From the NCBI RefSeq assembly GCF_000235365.1, contig NC_016449.1:1046246-1110245 (forward strand): 64,000 bases of DNA, given 5' to 3'. The position numbers and the translations under genes are program-made. Of the stretch, positions 33,595 to 43,362 are shown piece by piece. Every line of letters starts with the position of its first letter. Position 1 is the stretch's first letter. The notes beneath the pieces are model-generated. The model searched no databases and was not told where the DNA came from. It saw only the letters and a program-made list of their open reading frames with translations. Source of the DNA: Eremothecium cymbalariae DBVPG#7215. Taxonomy: Eukaryota; Ascomycota; Saccharomycetes; Saccharomycetales; Saccharomycetaceae.

Positions 33595-34040
33595 CTCATA
33601 CCCCAATACCAGTTTCTATCACAATCCTAAATAGCAGTGCCTGTTCAAACTCCAAACTTTAGCAGTGAACTAAAGGTAAACTTCACGTTCAATGCCGTTG
33701 AATTGAGAGGTTTTCATCTCTAAATAAACCCGTACACCACCGAAATATAATGGCAGTATTAGGCTCTATTAAACATAATAAAGTATATAAATGAACTACA
33801 CTTCCTAATTAAATTACTTGAATTTATCAAGAGTTAACTTAGCTCTTTACACTAGTACCTATGGCTGTATAAAGCAGGCGCCTTTCGTTGAATTCTCGAT
33901 AAATTTTTCAGGGCCATAATATGATCATGAAATATCGCCTCGCATCGTTTTAAACAAGACTAGGTCAACAGCATCAACCACTAATATTGTAATTAGAAAA
34001 GAAGCATTAGCACCCACAGTTAAAAATATCTTGTATACTC
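33595..34040. other. Divergent promoter region PET309-FYV7 (446 bp)
   Basis: Promoters of PET309 and FYV7. An RRPE-like element for FYV7 is listed separately. No gene is seen. Confidence 0.6.
33901..33910 (-). promoter_or_regulatory. RRPE-like element upstream of FYV7
   Basis: AAATTTTTCA on the plus strand, TGAAAAATTT on the minus strand, matches the core of the ribosomal RNA processing element found upstream of ribosome-biogenesis genes. It lies 130 bp before the FYV7 ATG. No good PAC partner is seen. Confidence 0.4.
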
Positions 34041-34463
34041 ATGGTTGGTACGGCTAAAAGGTTCACTAAAGAACATAAAATCAAGGAAATTCAAAAAAGT
34101 CTTCACAAAAGAGCTAGAATAAAGAAGCAATATTTGAAATCTTTAAAAGTGGAAGGCTACGAACTCCCAGATAAGCAGGAAAAGCCTAAACTCTCCTATG
34201 ATCAGGTTAAAACCGATAAAAGAAGCAAAGTTGCTCAGAATGAAGAACTGAAGAAGCGGTGCAAGCGACTTCAAAGCAAAGAGTTAGAGGAACGCAGGCA
34301 GCACAACTTTGCCAAGATTCAAGAAGCAAAAGAACGACAGTTTGCCAGAGAAAAACGAAGCTTAAGGGTAACCAAGAGGACTAGAAGTGGCCAACCTTTA
34401 ATGGGTCCAAAGATTGATGATCTATTGGAAAAGATTAAAAACGACAATACCTATACTTCTTGA
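34041..34463 (+). CDS. FYV7: Fyv7 rRNA-processing protein
   Basis: Small nuclear protein needed for 35S pre-rRNA processing and 18S production (orthologue of YLR068W). The 140-residue protein is highly basic and predicted helical throughout: MVGTAKRFTKEHKIKEIQKSLHKRARIKKQYLKSLK at the start, a charged middle, and the conserved TRSGQPLMGPKIDDLLEKI near the end. Length is close to the 151 residues in S. cerevisiae. Confidence 0.93.
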   Translation: MVGTAKRFTKEHKIKEIQKSLHKRARIKKQYLKSLKVEGYELPDKQEKPKLSYDQVKTDKRSKVAQNEELKKRCKRLQSKELEERRQHNFAKIQEAKERQFAREKRSLRVTKRTRSGQPLMGPKIDDLLEKIKNDNTYTS

Positions 34464-34600
34464 CCGATTCTTTTTTTTTCCAAGCACTGAATTAAATCCA
34501 TTTATATATTATATATATATGTATTATCAGCTATGTACAGTAGTTTTCGTCCACCTGAATACATTTGATGATCGAAGAAGGGTATTTATTTACATGATAT

Positions 34601-36877
34601 TTATTTTTTTTGACTTTTTTTATGTTCTTCAATTAGTTGTTTCTGCAAGTGAGGAGAAGTCGGAGAGTAATGCTTAAATTCTAAAGAGAATTCACCTTTT
34701 CCTTGAGTAGAAGCTCTTAAAGAAGTTGCAAAGCCAAAAAGTGTGCTTAGTGGACATTCTGCAACAATTGTAAATTCATCGTGTCCATTTTCAGTGTCCT
34801 GAATAACAGCTTGTAATTTGTTCAATAAGCCTATAACGTTACCTTGAAATTCATTTGGCGAAGTTACAGAAATAGTCATGATTGGTTCCAAAATAACTGG
34901 CTGAGCATCCATAAATGCGTGGCGGAAAGCAGCTATCGTTGCTGTTTTAAATGATAATTCATTAGAATCCACAGCATGAATGGCACCATCGTTAATCAGC
35001 ATATTAACTCCAAGAACCTTGTGTCCAATCAACGGACCTTTCTCGGTAGCATCTTCAAAACCCTTGGCACAAGCAGGCAAATATTTCTCTGGAATATGAC
35101 CTCCCACTATAGCTGTTTCAAATTTGTTCTCACTAGAACCTTCTATAGAAGATAAGGTGCCGATGACTCTGCCGAATTGACCAGCACCACCAGATTGTTT
35201 TTTATGGGTATAATCAAAATCAGAAGACGCTTGAATAGATTCTCTGTATGAAACTTGAGGTTTCCCAGTGACACATTCCACGTTGTATTCACGCTTCATT
35301 CTCTCAACATAGATTTCCAAGTGTAGCTCACCCATTCCTGATATAATAGTCTCTTTAGATTCTGGATCGAATTTCACCCTGAATGTTGGGTCTTCCTTTT
35401 GGAAACGATTTAAAGCCTTCGAAAAATTAGTTGCTGAGTCTTTAGACTTCGGTGTAACGGATAAGGAAACAACAGCATCAGGAACATACATTGAAGACAT
35501 AGAATATTTCAAAACACCATCTGAAAAGGTATCACCAGAAGAACAGTCGATACCAAACGTAGCACAAATTTCACCAGCACCAACTTCTTCAACATCTTCC
35601 ATGTCATTTGAATGCATCCGAACCAGACGAGAAACCTTAACTTTTTTGCCAGTTTTCACATTAGTAATGTAGCCACCCTTCTTTAATTTACCTTGGTAAA
35701 CACGAATATAGGTTAACTGACCGTACCTCCCTTCTTCTAATTTAAAAGCCAAACCGACAAATGGCTGCACAGATGATGGAATTAGATTTACTTTCGCCTC
35801 ATTTTTTGAAATATCCAGAGCGGTATTCAAAACTTCCGAAGGATCTGGGAGATAATCAATAATAGAATCTAAAACTGGCTGCACACCGGTGTTTGCCAAA
35901 GCAGAACCCATTAAGATGGGTGTAAACTTTCTTGCAATCGTCGCTCTACGGATAGCGTTCTTTATTTGCTCAACAGTTGGCTCCTTCTCATCCAAGAAAA
36001 CTTCTGCCATCTCATCGTCTACATCAGCCAAAGTTTCAATTAGTAACGCTCTTTTTTCCTCCACCAAATCGTGCAGTTTTTCAGGAATAGGTCCATTTTC
36101 AATAATATCACCATTTTCACCTTTATTATAAATTGCAACACGATTAATGATATCTACAACACCCTCCAAATTTGATTCAGCTCCAATTGGAACTTGAATA
36201 GCAGCGGCGGGCATCTTCAATTTATCATTAATTTGCTTTATAGCTTTGAAAGGATCAGCTCCCATTCTGTCCATTTTATTTATAAAAGTGATTCGTGGGA
36301 CATTATACCTACGCATCTGACGATCAACCGTAACAGTCTGAGATTGGACGCCAGAAACAGCACAAACAACCAAAACAGCACCATCTAAGACTCTTAAAGC
36401 ACGTTCGACTTCGATAGTAAAATCAATGTGACCAGGCGTATCGATTAAATTGAAATGATAAGACTCCTCATTCTTATTCCATGAACAATAAGTTGCAGCA
36501 GATTGAATAGTAATACCTTTCTCTCTTTCCAAATCCATAGAATCCATTTTTGCACCGACATTATCACGTCCTCTGACTTCATGAATGGCTTTAATTCTAC
36601 CAGTATAATATAAGACACGTTCCGTGAACGTAGTTTTTCCCGAATCAATATGCGCAGATATCCCGATGTTACGCAACTTTCTTGAATGCTGAGTATCTTC
36701 AGCAGTCATTTTAGGCTTCAGTTTATCCAATATGTCTTTTTCTGCTTCATAAGATCTGCTCAACATAGTTTTATGAAAGTTCCTCTTCGACATGGATATC
36801 AGAACACATCTACTCTGCATAGGCAACATGGCAGAGGAGCATACAAAACTCCTGAATAAGTTAACCCTTTCCATCAT
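34601..36877 (-). CDS. MEF1: Mitochondrial translation elongation factor G1
   Basis: Mitochondrial EF-G that catalyses GTP-dependent translocation (orthologue of YLR069C). It is 758 residues, against 761 in S. cerevisiae. An N-terminal presequence precedes the GTPase domain: G1 [12 protein letters not shown], switch [28 protein letters not shown]3 DTPGHIDF, G4 NKMDRMGAD. Domain II follows, then [28 protein letters not shown], domain [30 protein letters not shown], and domain V near the C-terminus. It converges on FYV7. Confidence 0.97.
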   Translation of the reverse strand: MMERVNLFRSFVCSSAMLPMQSRCVLISMSKRNFHKTMLSRSYEAEKDILDKLKPKMTAEDTQHSRKLRNIGISAHIDSGKTTFTERVLYYTGRIKAIHEVRGRDNVGAKMDSMDLEREKGITIQSAATYCSWNKNEESYHFNLIDTPGHIDFTIEVERALRVLDGAVLVVCAVSGVQSQTVTVDRQMRRYNVPRITFINKMDRMGADPFKAIKQINDKLKMPAAAIQVPIGAESNLEGVVDIINRVAIYNKGENGDIIENGPIPEKLHDLVEEKRALLIETLADVDDEMAEVFLDEKEPTVEQIKNAIRRATIARKFTPILMGSALANTGVQPVLDSIIDYLPDPSEVLNTALDISKNEAKVNLIPSSVQPFVGLAFKLEEGRYGQLTYIRVYQGKLKKGGYITNVKTGKKVKVSRLVRMHSNDMEDVEEVGAGEICATFGIDCSSGDTFSDGVLKYSMSSMYVPDAVVSLSVTPKSKDSATNFSKALNRFQKEDPTFRVKFDPESKETIISGMGELHLEIYVERMKREYNVECVTGKPQVSYRESIQASSDFDYTHKKQSGGAGQFGRVIGTLSSIEGSSENKFETAIVGGHIPEKYLPACAKGFEDATEKGPLIGHKVLGVNMLINDGAIHAVDSNELSFKTATIAAFRHAFMDAQPVILEPIMTISVTSPNEFQGNVIGLLNKLQAVIQDTENGHDEFTIVAECPLSTLFGFATSLRASTQGKGEFSLEFKHYSPTSPHLQKQLIEEHKKSQKK

Positions 36878-37125
36878 CGTGGACAGCTGTGGTTCATAGC
36901 CTTTTATGTGATGGTTAAAGTAACTCTATCGGAGTGACAAATTTCAAAAATTTTCGTTCAACTTTTTAGCATCGATGAAAGTAAAATTCTTAAAATTTAC
37001 TAGATGTTGAATGATTACGGATTTTAATATTTTACGCCATACAGTCTGCATTCAAGCAGCACAACTGGCATCAAGACATAATTGGTATATATATTCGTGA
37101 TTATAAACCCGTCCTAAGTTTCTAA

Positions 37126-38937
37126 TTATTTTTCTAGGAGTGCAGACAGCTTAGCATGCAACTCTACATCATCCTGAATTGATTCATGCAAACCAAACTT
37201 GGTAACAGTATATAACCCAAATAATCCGACAATAGTTGTTAAAAAGAATGCAAAATAACCTTTAGCAGTAAACCCAGAAGGCAAAGGCTTTGGTTGTGTT
37301 TTCAGACCATCCATATTAAACCAGTCGTCAGAATGCCCTGCTGCATTACCGCTCAAAGGGATGTTGGCCGCAGCACATAGTTCTTTGTAGTTATCTGATA
37401 AAGATTCTATAGCCTGTAGCTGGAGTGGAGCCTCAATAAACATAGCAGCAAGACCCTGTTCTAAATGCCAATTAACATGGCAATGAAATATCCATGTTCC
37501 AGGATTGTTAGCCTTAAACCTCAAGACAATATGACCGTTTGGTTGTAGGACGACGGTGTCCCTTATTGCAGGGAATTCTGGAAACGGACTTAACGGGTTA
37601 GATTCATTATATGGAACTGGTGTTTTGTGGTTAATAAAACTAGGTGATTTTTGTACAATCTGAAAATTGTGACCATGCAAATGAAATGGGTGCGCCCCAT
37701 CATCAAAGTTGTTAATAACGACTTCAACAACTTCATCATACTCTAAGACAAAAGGATTGATATTACCATATATGAAGGGGGTTTTTGCTAGTTCGCCAGC
37801 AGTAAGAACTGTGGTTAGAGTTGGCACATTGGGGGCCACAAAAGAAATATTGTTGAACAGCGCATAGTTCACACCATCAGCTAAGTTTACCATTGATAAG
37901 TTTAAGATAATTTGATATTCATAGTCACGATATAGCTCCTGAGGATAATAAGGAGTCAAATAAAAGTCGTTGAGCGCTTTACTTAGGTCCTCAATCAAAT
38001 ATTCGGCAGCAGGAGGCTTCTCCTTATTGTAGCAAAGTTGATTGACTCTATTCAACTGCAACTCAGGTGGAATGACATCCAACATCGTATGGTCGAATTT
38101 TTGCATAAAGGCATAATTTCTATCAGTACTATTTTTGGATTTGACCAACACTGATGTCCGTTGACCGGATGCCAAGTATAGTAAATCTGTGGTATTTGGC
38201 TTGACGTAAACGCCATCAATTTCGACAACCGTGAACTCATGATCCTCAATATACAAATATTGAGATACAAAAAATGCTCCATTAATAATTCTTAACAAGT
38301 AAGTTTTATTGGGTTCGAAGTATACAGTGGCATTTGTAGTATGGTTAAATAGCAAGTTCTGTGGAACTGGTTCCGCCCCAGTAGGATTGTATCTGGATAG
38401 AAATTCTTTAGCTAGCTGATAATATGGTTTATAATATATGTCACTGACAAAAAGGGTTAGCTCCTCATCGTAATCGAATGGTGCGTCATCATCGTGAATA
38501 ATGAATGCTCCTCTCATACCATCTGCATACTGGGCGCCGGTGTGCGAATGATACCAAAAAGTCCCTACTTGATTAGGGACAGTGAAATTGTACAAATAAG
38601 TAGCTCCAGGCATAATAGGACATTGTGTTGCCATCTGAGGACCGTCCATTTGCACTTGATTTCCCTCACTTGTGTTATGGAAAAGGCCATGGAAGTGCAA
38701 AGAAGTAGTAAGGTTTTCAAACCCATTATTTAGGTATATTTCAACACGATCTCCCTTCTTCACATGTATTTCGGGCAGAGGCCATTGGCCATTAAATGTA
38801 ATCATACGTTTTTCATGCATCCCATCAGGATTCACCGTAGTCCAGCCGGTTTTGAAATGGAATGTATGTGTCTCTGCAACAACTCTTGAGGCCCTGAGAA
38901 ATAAAAGGATAGACGCCAAAATATATAATGAATTCAT
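37126..38937 (-). CDS. FET5: Fet5/Fet3-type multicopper ferroxidase
   Basis: Membrane-anchored multicopper oxidase that oxidises Fe2+. Position favours FET5 (YFL041W), the vacuolar form in S. cerevisiae. The start was placed at MNSLYILASILLFLRASRVVA, a signal peptide, rather than 45 codons upstream, giving 603 residues. Copper ligands are visible: LHFHGLFHN, FWYHSHTGAQ, HPFHLHGHNF and HCHVNWHLEQG. Many NxT/S sites fit a lumenal or external domain. A C-terminal membrane helix, FFLTTIVGLFGLYTV, precedes the tail. Compared with Fet3 as I recall it, the iron-site Glu185 (SEWYH) is Asp here (SDIYY), while the Asp residues of FDHTML and NNFDDG are kept. Confidence 0.92.
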   Translation of the reverse strand: MNSLYILASILLFLRASRVVAETHTFHFKTGWTTVNPDGMHEKRMITFNGQWPLPEIHVKKGDRVEIYLNNGFENLTTSLHFHGLFHNTSEGNQVQMDGPQMATQCPIMPGATYLYNFTVPNQVGTFWYHSHTGAQYADGMRGAFIIHDDDAPFDYDEELTLFVSDIYYKPYYQLAKEFLSRYNPTGAEPVPQNLLFNHTTNATVYFEPNKTYLLRIINGAFFVSQYLYIEDHEFTVVEIDGVYVKPNTTDLLYLASGQRTSVLVKSKNSTDRNYAFMQKFDHTMLDVIPPELQLNRVNQLCYNKEKPPAAEYLIEDLSKALNDFYLTPYYPQELYRDYEYQIILNLSMVNLADGVNYALFNNISFVAPNVPTLTTVLTAGELAKTPFIYGNINPFVLEYDEVVEVVINNFDDGAHPFHLHGHNFQIVQKSPSFINHKTPVPYNESNPLSPFPEFPAIRDTVVLQPNGHIVLRFKANNPGTWIFHCHVNWHLEQGLAAMFIEAPLQLQAIESLSDNYKELCAAANIPLSGNAAGHSDDWFNMDGLKTQPKPLPSGFTAKGYFAFFLTTIVGLFGLYTVTKFGLHESIQDDVELHAKLSALLEK

Positions 38938-39716
38938 AACTTCAATTAATCGCACTGTTGAGTTGTTATTTCTGAAAATTAACTGAAACCTCCATGGATT
39001 TCTGCTGACCTCGAATATATATATAGTCCTTTGTATCCAATAGCTAACCCACTTTACTACCGTTGGAAACATATAGGATCAAGTCCTCCATGCTATTTGT
39101 AAATTTAATTTTCTTCATATCCGGGGTGCCAAACGCTTGGGTTAGTAAGCTTCTGGCTGATACGAAGATTACCGTTTAGAGGGCGAGAACAATCAATTAG
39201 CTTGATCAACTACTAAGCCATAACACTTCCAGTATAGCAAAATTTTCAGCTGAGGTTATAAACTTATCTGTTTGCCTTTTATCTTAGTATAAAAAATGGG
39301 AATCGTAGGACTAGAGTTTTTGCCTAAGACAAGTGCTTCCTTTTTAAGATAATTGGTGGTTATGTTTCTGATAACATCAAGAAACCAACGTCGTCAAATG
39401 GATTTACAATTGAAGCGAAGTACTTACTTGGCTTTGTAAGGCCATTTTAATTGTCATCTGCATTTAACTCCAATCTACACTTTTATAGATACCTATTGAA
39501 TTACCACATAATCAAATGCTTGAACACATACGCATATACACACACGTATATATATATATATATAATATATACGATCCATGCCCCATAATTGGAAGAAAGA
39601 GCAGCACAAACAATCATAAGACATTTGTTTACTAATTGGTCTGCGAAAATACGAATGTGCTCGGATATGCGGATACGCCAATTTCTGGAAAGCAACCCAA
39701 AAAAGATTTACACATC
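38938..39716. other. Spacer FET5-MED14 with (AT)n tract (779 bp)
   Basis: FET5 promoter and MED14 3' flank. An AC-rich then (TA)n tract lies at 39525-39571. I see no clear Aft1 site (core CACCC) and no gene. Confidence 0.55.
39525..39571 (+). repeat. Compound AC/(TA)n microsatellite
   Basis: ACACATACGCATATACACACACG runs into about ten TA units. Short frames crossing it are repeat translations. Confidence 0.85.
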
Positions 39717-42626
39717 TCAATAATGAGTCAACACAGAGTGGATCTCACCTAGTAACGGTTCAATGTCATTTGATGTACACGCCACCCCAACCCCTAACCT
39801 GATTGCGTTTGGAATTGTTTTCTTTCCACCGTTGCTCAATATAAAAATGGTGTTGATAACTTGCAGGACTAGTGCATACATTGGGTTCTTGGTAGATATA
39901 TGATCGTCATGAGCGAAATGAACATAATACAAAGAACCTGACTTATGCGGAAAATTCCTCAGATCGATACTCAAAGCAACTTGTCCGCCGGTTAGTCTGT
40001 TGTGATAGTTCAATTGATATCCAGCTAAGGTGTGTAAATGTAATGTCACATTCATAGTATTAGAGCTCGATTCCAGAATCTTTGTGAATGCAGAGAATAG
40101 CCTCGATGTAAAATGGAGATAGTTGAAGATAAAATGAGGATCGTATTTATCACATTCCAAATATTTTTGAATTATATGCTGTGGATTTAAACGAGAGAGT
40201 TCAACTTGTAGTTTTTCGATTTTGGTGTCATTCGTCACAATTTGGATAGTACAATCTTGTTCATCTTTACTGTTTTTTAAATATTTGAAACTGATCTCAT
40301 TTGGCTTCAATTTAACAATCTGAAAATACTCGGATTTAAAATTTCGATGAAGTTTTTCAGTAACATCTGTAAGAATGACTAATTGCATTAGTTTTTGCCT
40401 AAACCTATTCAAGTATTGGACGACATGACTTAGGTTTGTGAACTTTTCGCTCATATGGAATGCCAACCCCTTTTTGTCGATAAAATTTACCAATAATTCA
40501 TCACATTGACATCTGATCATCTGGGTATCTTTTTTAAATTTCCCAAATAATTTTATTTCATTTTGTTCATAATCCATTCTCAAGAACATGGTGTTTTCCA
40601 AAGTGTCACTTAATGCCTTGGACCCTTGTAAAAAAGATTCTAATGCTATGGCAATTATGGATACGTTGGAAACATTGCTAACACCATCTTCAACGTAGTA
40701 CGGTAACTTCTGGAGTCCATCACCCTGACATATCGCCTTTGAGATTTTCAGTTCATTTAAAGAATCGATAATCATGTGGTTTAGAATTTTTTGAATAATA
40801 GTCTTTTGCATATGCATGACATTTTGGTAAGTAATGCTCTCTAATTTGACGACTTGAACCTTACCTTGATCAAGATATTTCAACTCCCAGTTACCTTTAA
40901 TAGATTTCACTTTACCAATTATTTTTTCTACCATGCATGTTGCTCCTGATGATACAAGGCTCAAGATAAAAAACCAGTTTGCCGGCCAGTCTTTTAGTCT
41001 GATAAACAGATCGCGGGTTAAAATTTTCTTTTGATCTTTAATGCGTTTTTCATACAATATTGGTTTATTCAATTTGACAACATCTTTACATATCCAACCT
41101 GTTTTTTCAAACATGTTCCTCAGAATATGGACGATTTTATCCATGCGCAACCTTTCCAAGATGTTTGTGAACTCTTCCAGATTGGAAGTTTGGTTGAGAA
41201 GTTTTGCATAAGACAACAACAACGAACTCGGGTTTCTAAAATAAAATATTCCACTTATTGGGTTGATTTTTAACTGAACAGGCGCAGTTGCAACACATAT
41301 CACAGGGACGTGAAACAACAAACTATCAGAATCATCACTCTTACTTTCATCGTTTTGGAACAAACCTGTGACCAATAGTTCTGACCTGATGATCCTGGCA
41401 TGGTTGAAAGTAATCTCATCCAGAATTGCTTCCATGTTACCCAATAGATTGTTGTATTTTGTAGACGTCATTTCTCCTTTGATATCCGGGGTTTGCCATT
41501 TTAGAATAATTGATTGCGTTTCCCTTTCCACCCCAATTGTTGCTTTACATTTTGAATTCATCTTACTTTGTAACCAATAGCGTAAAGTAATCATATTCTT
41601 TTTGGAATCATAATGATGGAGCAAATTTCCTGCAGCATATTTTCCATTTGTTTCCATATCCTGTAATTCAACATGTATCATATACAGTTGTAAGGTCAAC
41701 ACATATTTGTGTATGAATTGATATAACGAAAGTAACGGGGACTGGCTTCTAAACAGTATGTCGTTAATTATTCGTTCAATATTTGTAGTATTCAATGGAA
41801 ACCGATTGTCGTTAAATAAGAATTTGATATTGACAAAAAACAATGGAGAATCTTGATCAATAGTAGACAGAGAAATCTCGAATTCTGAGCTTACAACAAA
41901 TGTTATTCTACCATTTTTAATAGAGTAGCTATGGAATTCAGGAGGCAAATCCATCAAGGATATCTTTATCGATAAACAAGTGTTCAAATCTCGTAACCTC
42001 TTTAATATAAGTTTTGCAGGTATTTTCTCCGACTGGTTGCTGCTATCATCTCCATTCAAAACAAAGTCATGAGTAGGCAAGTTGGGTCTCCCAAGCATTA
42101 AAACTTCTAGGGCAGTTATTAAATCTGGGTTTGGAAGCTTTGCACCAGCCATATTGGTGCTTGTATCCTTCAATGCTAAGAGACAGTTGTTTACAATAAC
42201 ATTCGTACCACGGAACCAGTTCAACAGGTCAATCATCGTATGAAAGTTATTCTGCTTGATGGTTTTACACCATTTAATCAACACATAAATCCTTAAAAAT
42301 TGATTCCTCAAAAAGATAATTAGCTTCAAGAATCCCATTTTCCTTGTGGTGGGATCCTCTGTAGAGTGAACATTGGTTTTCATATACAAACTCAACTCCT
42401 TCACAGCATAAACTGTCAAGTTCCGAATTATCACAGCTAGCGGAAGCTGATTAAAGTCAACATGTGGAAGTGGAGGCGGAGCCTCCTTGACCGGTGTAAT
42501 TATCCTTTGATGCTGCTGGCCCTGAGAAACTTCGGCACTAATCCCAGAAGCTTTCGTCATAGTACTAGGTTTGGAGGTATCAAAATCTCGACGAAATAGC
42601 TTGGATTCTTTCACAGCAGTGGTCAT
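39717..42626 (-). CDS. RGR1: Mediator tail/scaffold subunit Med14 (Rgr1)
   Basis: Med14/Rgr1 links the Mediator middle and tail modules in RNA polymerase II transcription (orthologue of YLR071C). The protein is 969 residues, somewhat shorter than the roughly 1080 of S. cerevisiae. The N-terminal Med14 domain is recognisable: HVDFNQLPLAVIIRNLTVYAVKELSLYMKTN, KMGFLKLIIFLRNQFLRIYVLIKWCKTIKQNNFHTMIDLLNWFRG. The remainder is mixed alpha/beta with few sharp motifs. The ATG at 42626 is the first in frame. Confidence 0.93.
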   Translation of the reverse strand: MTTAVKESKLFRRDFDTSKPSTMTKASGISAEVSQGQQHQRIITPVKEAPPPLPHVDFNQLPLAVIIRNLTVYAVKELSLYMKTNVHSTEDPTTRKMGFLKLIIFLRNQFLRIYVLIKWCKTIKQNNFHTMIDLLNWFRGTNVIVNNCLLALKDTSTNMAGAKLPNPDLITALEVLMLGRPNLPTHDFVLNGDDSSNQSEKIPAKLILKRLRDLNTCLSIKISLMDLPPEFHSYSIKNGRITFVVSSEFEISLSTIDQDSPLFFVNIKFLFNDNRFPLNTTNIERIINDILFRSQSPLLSLYQFIHKYVLTLQLYMIHVELQDMETNGKYAAGNLLHHYDSKKNMITLRYWLQSKMNSKCKATIGVERETQSIILKWQTPDIKGEMTSTKYNNLLGNMEAILDEITFNHARIIRSELLVTGLFQNDESKSDDSDSLLFHVPVICVATAPVQLKINPISGIFYFRNPSSLLLSYAKLLNQTSNLEEFTNILERLRMDKIVHILRNMFEKTGWICKDVVKLNKPILYEKRIKDQKKILTRDLFIRLKDWPANWFFILSLVSSGATCMVEKIIGKVKSIKGNWELKYLDQGKVQVVKLESITYQNVMHMQKTIIQKILNHMIIDSLNELKISKAICQGDGLQKLPYYVEDGVSNVSNVSIIAIALESFLQGSKALSDTLENTMFLRMDYEQNEIKLFGKFKKDTQMIRCQCDELLVNFIDKKGLAFHMSEKFTNLSHVVQYLNRFRQKLMQLVILTDVTEKLHRNFKSEYFQIVKLKPNEISFKYLKNSKDEQDCTIQIVTNDTKIEKLQVELSRLNPQHIIQKYLECDKYDPHFIFNYLHFTSRLFSAFTKILESSSNTMNVTLHLHTLAGYQLNYHNRLTGGQVALSIDLRNFPHKSGSLYYVHFAHDDHISTKNPMYALVLQVINTIFILSNGGKKTIPNAIRLGVGVACTSNDIEPLLGEIHSVLTHY

Positions 42627-43362
42627 TATCTATATTTGATTCTCCAGGTATGTTAATTGTAGATGGTCCAAACCAGAATATTCTTGAAGAACGTACTCGA
42701 AATGGAAGCAATGTCAGACAAACTCAAATCTGGCCAGCTGCACTAGCAGAAAATGAGACAATTGGAAATACTGTAACTAACTATCTAATTGGAAACCGAC
42801 AAGATTAGCTATCTTGACAAAATGCCACTTTGCTTCCTTCTGCTTTGTTATGCTTTCGCAAGCTGCATGTATTATATACAATCCTCTCTCAAGGAAGAGT
42901 GAGTTGGTTTAATAACTGGATATGTAAGGCGGTGAGTATGGTATATAGCCGGGTAATGCTGTCCATGTGGTCACGTGATACTTAGGGGACGACACTCGTT
43001 TTAAACAAAATTTGGAAATAGTACAATGAAGTATTATGGACACTAAGTAACATTATAAAGGAAGAGGGTTCTGAGGATAAATATCCAAACATAATTAACA
43101 AATATTAATCCGCTATCTTCCGTTGAGGTTACAGACAGTTTTGCGATTCAAACGTTTTTGTTGCTGGAACCGTTTTCAGTTGTTAAGAGAACCCAGGCAG
43201 TACGGCACTCCTTCCAAAGCCACTAAGACTGCAACAACAATCAAAGGAGCATTTGGCTTGGAGGATCAAAATAGCGATTGTTTGGAAACGCGGAGTGGGT
43301 GTTTGTTGCAGTAATCGGAAGTACGCGTTATTAGCCGCAGTGTGTACATTGTTAAATCATAA
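42627..43362. other. Divergent promoter region MED14-LAM (736 bp)
   Basis: Holds a GGTCACGTGATACTTAGG segment at 42969-42986 that resembles the start of the LTR-like repeats at 18.3 kb. A 63-codon frame at 43123-43314 has only a TTG start and no recognisable content. Confidence 0.5.

Noticed and set aside
43123..43314. 63-codon frame before the LAM gene
   Set aside because: Begins with TTG, lacks similarity, and sits in the LAM promoter; not needed to complete the LAM N-terminus.
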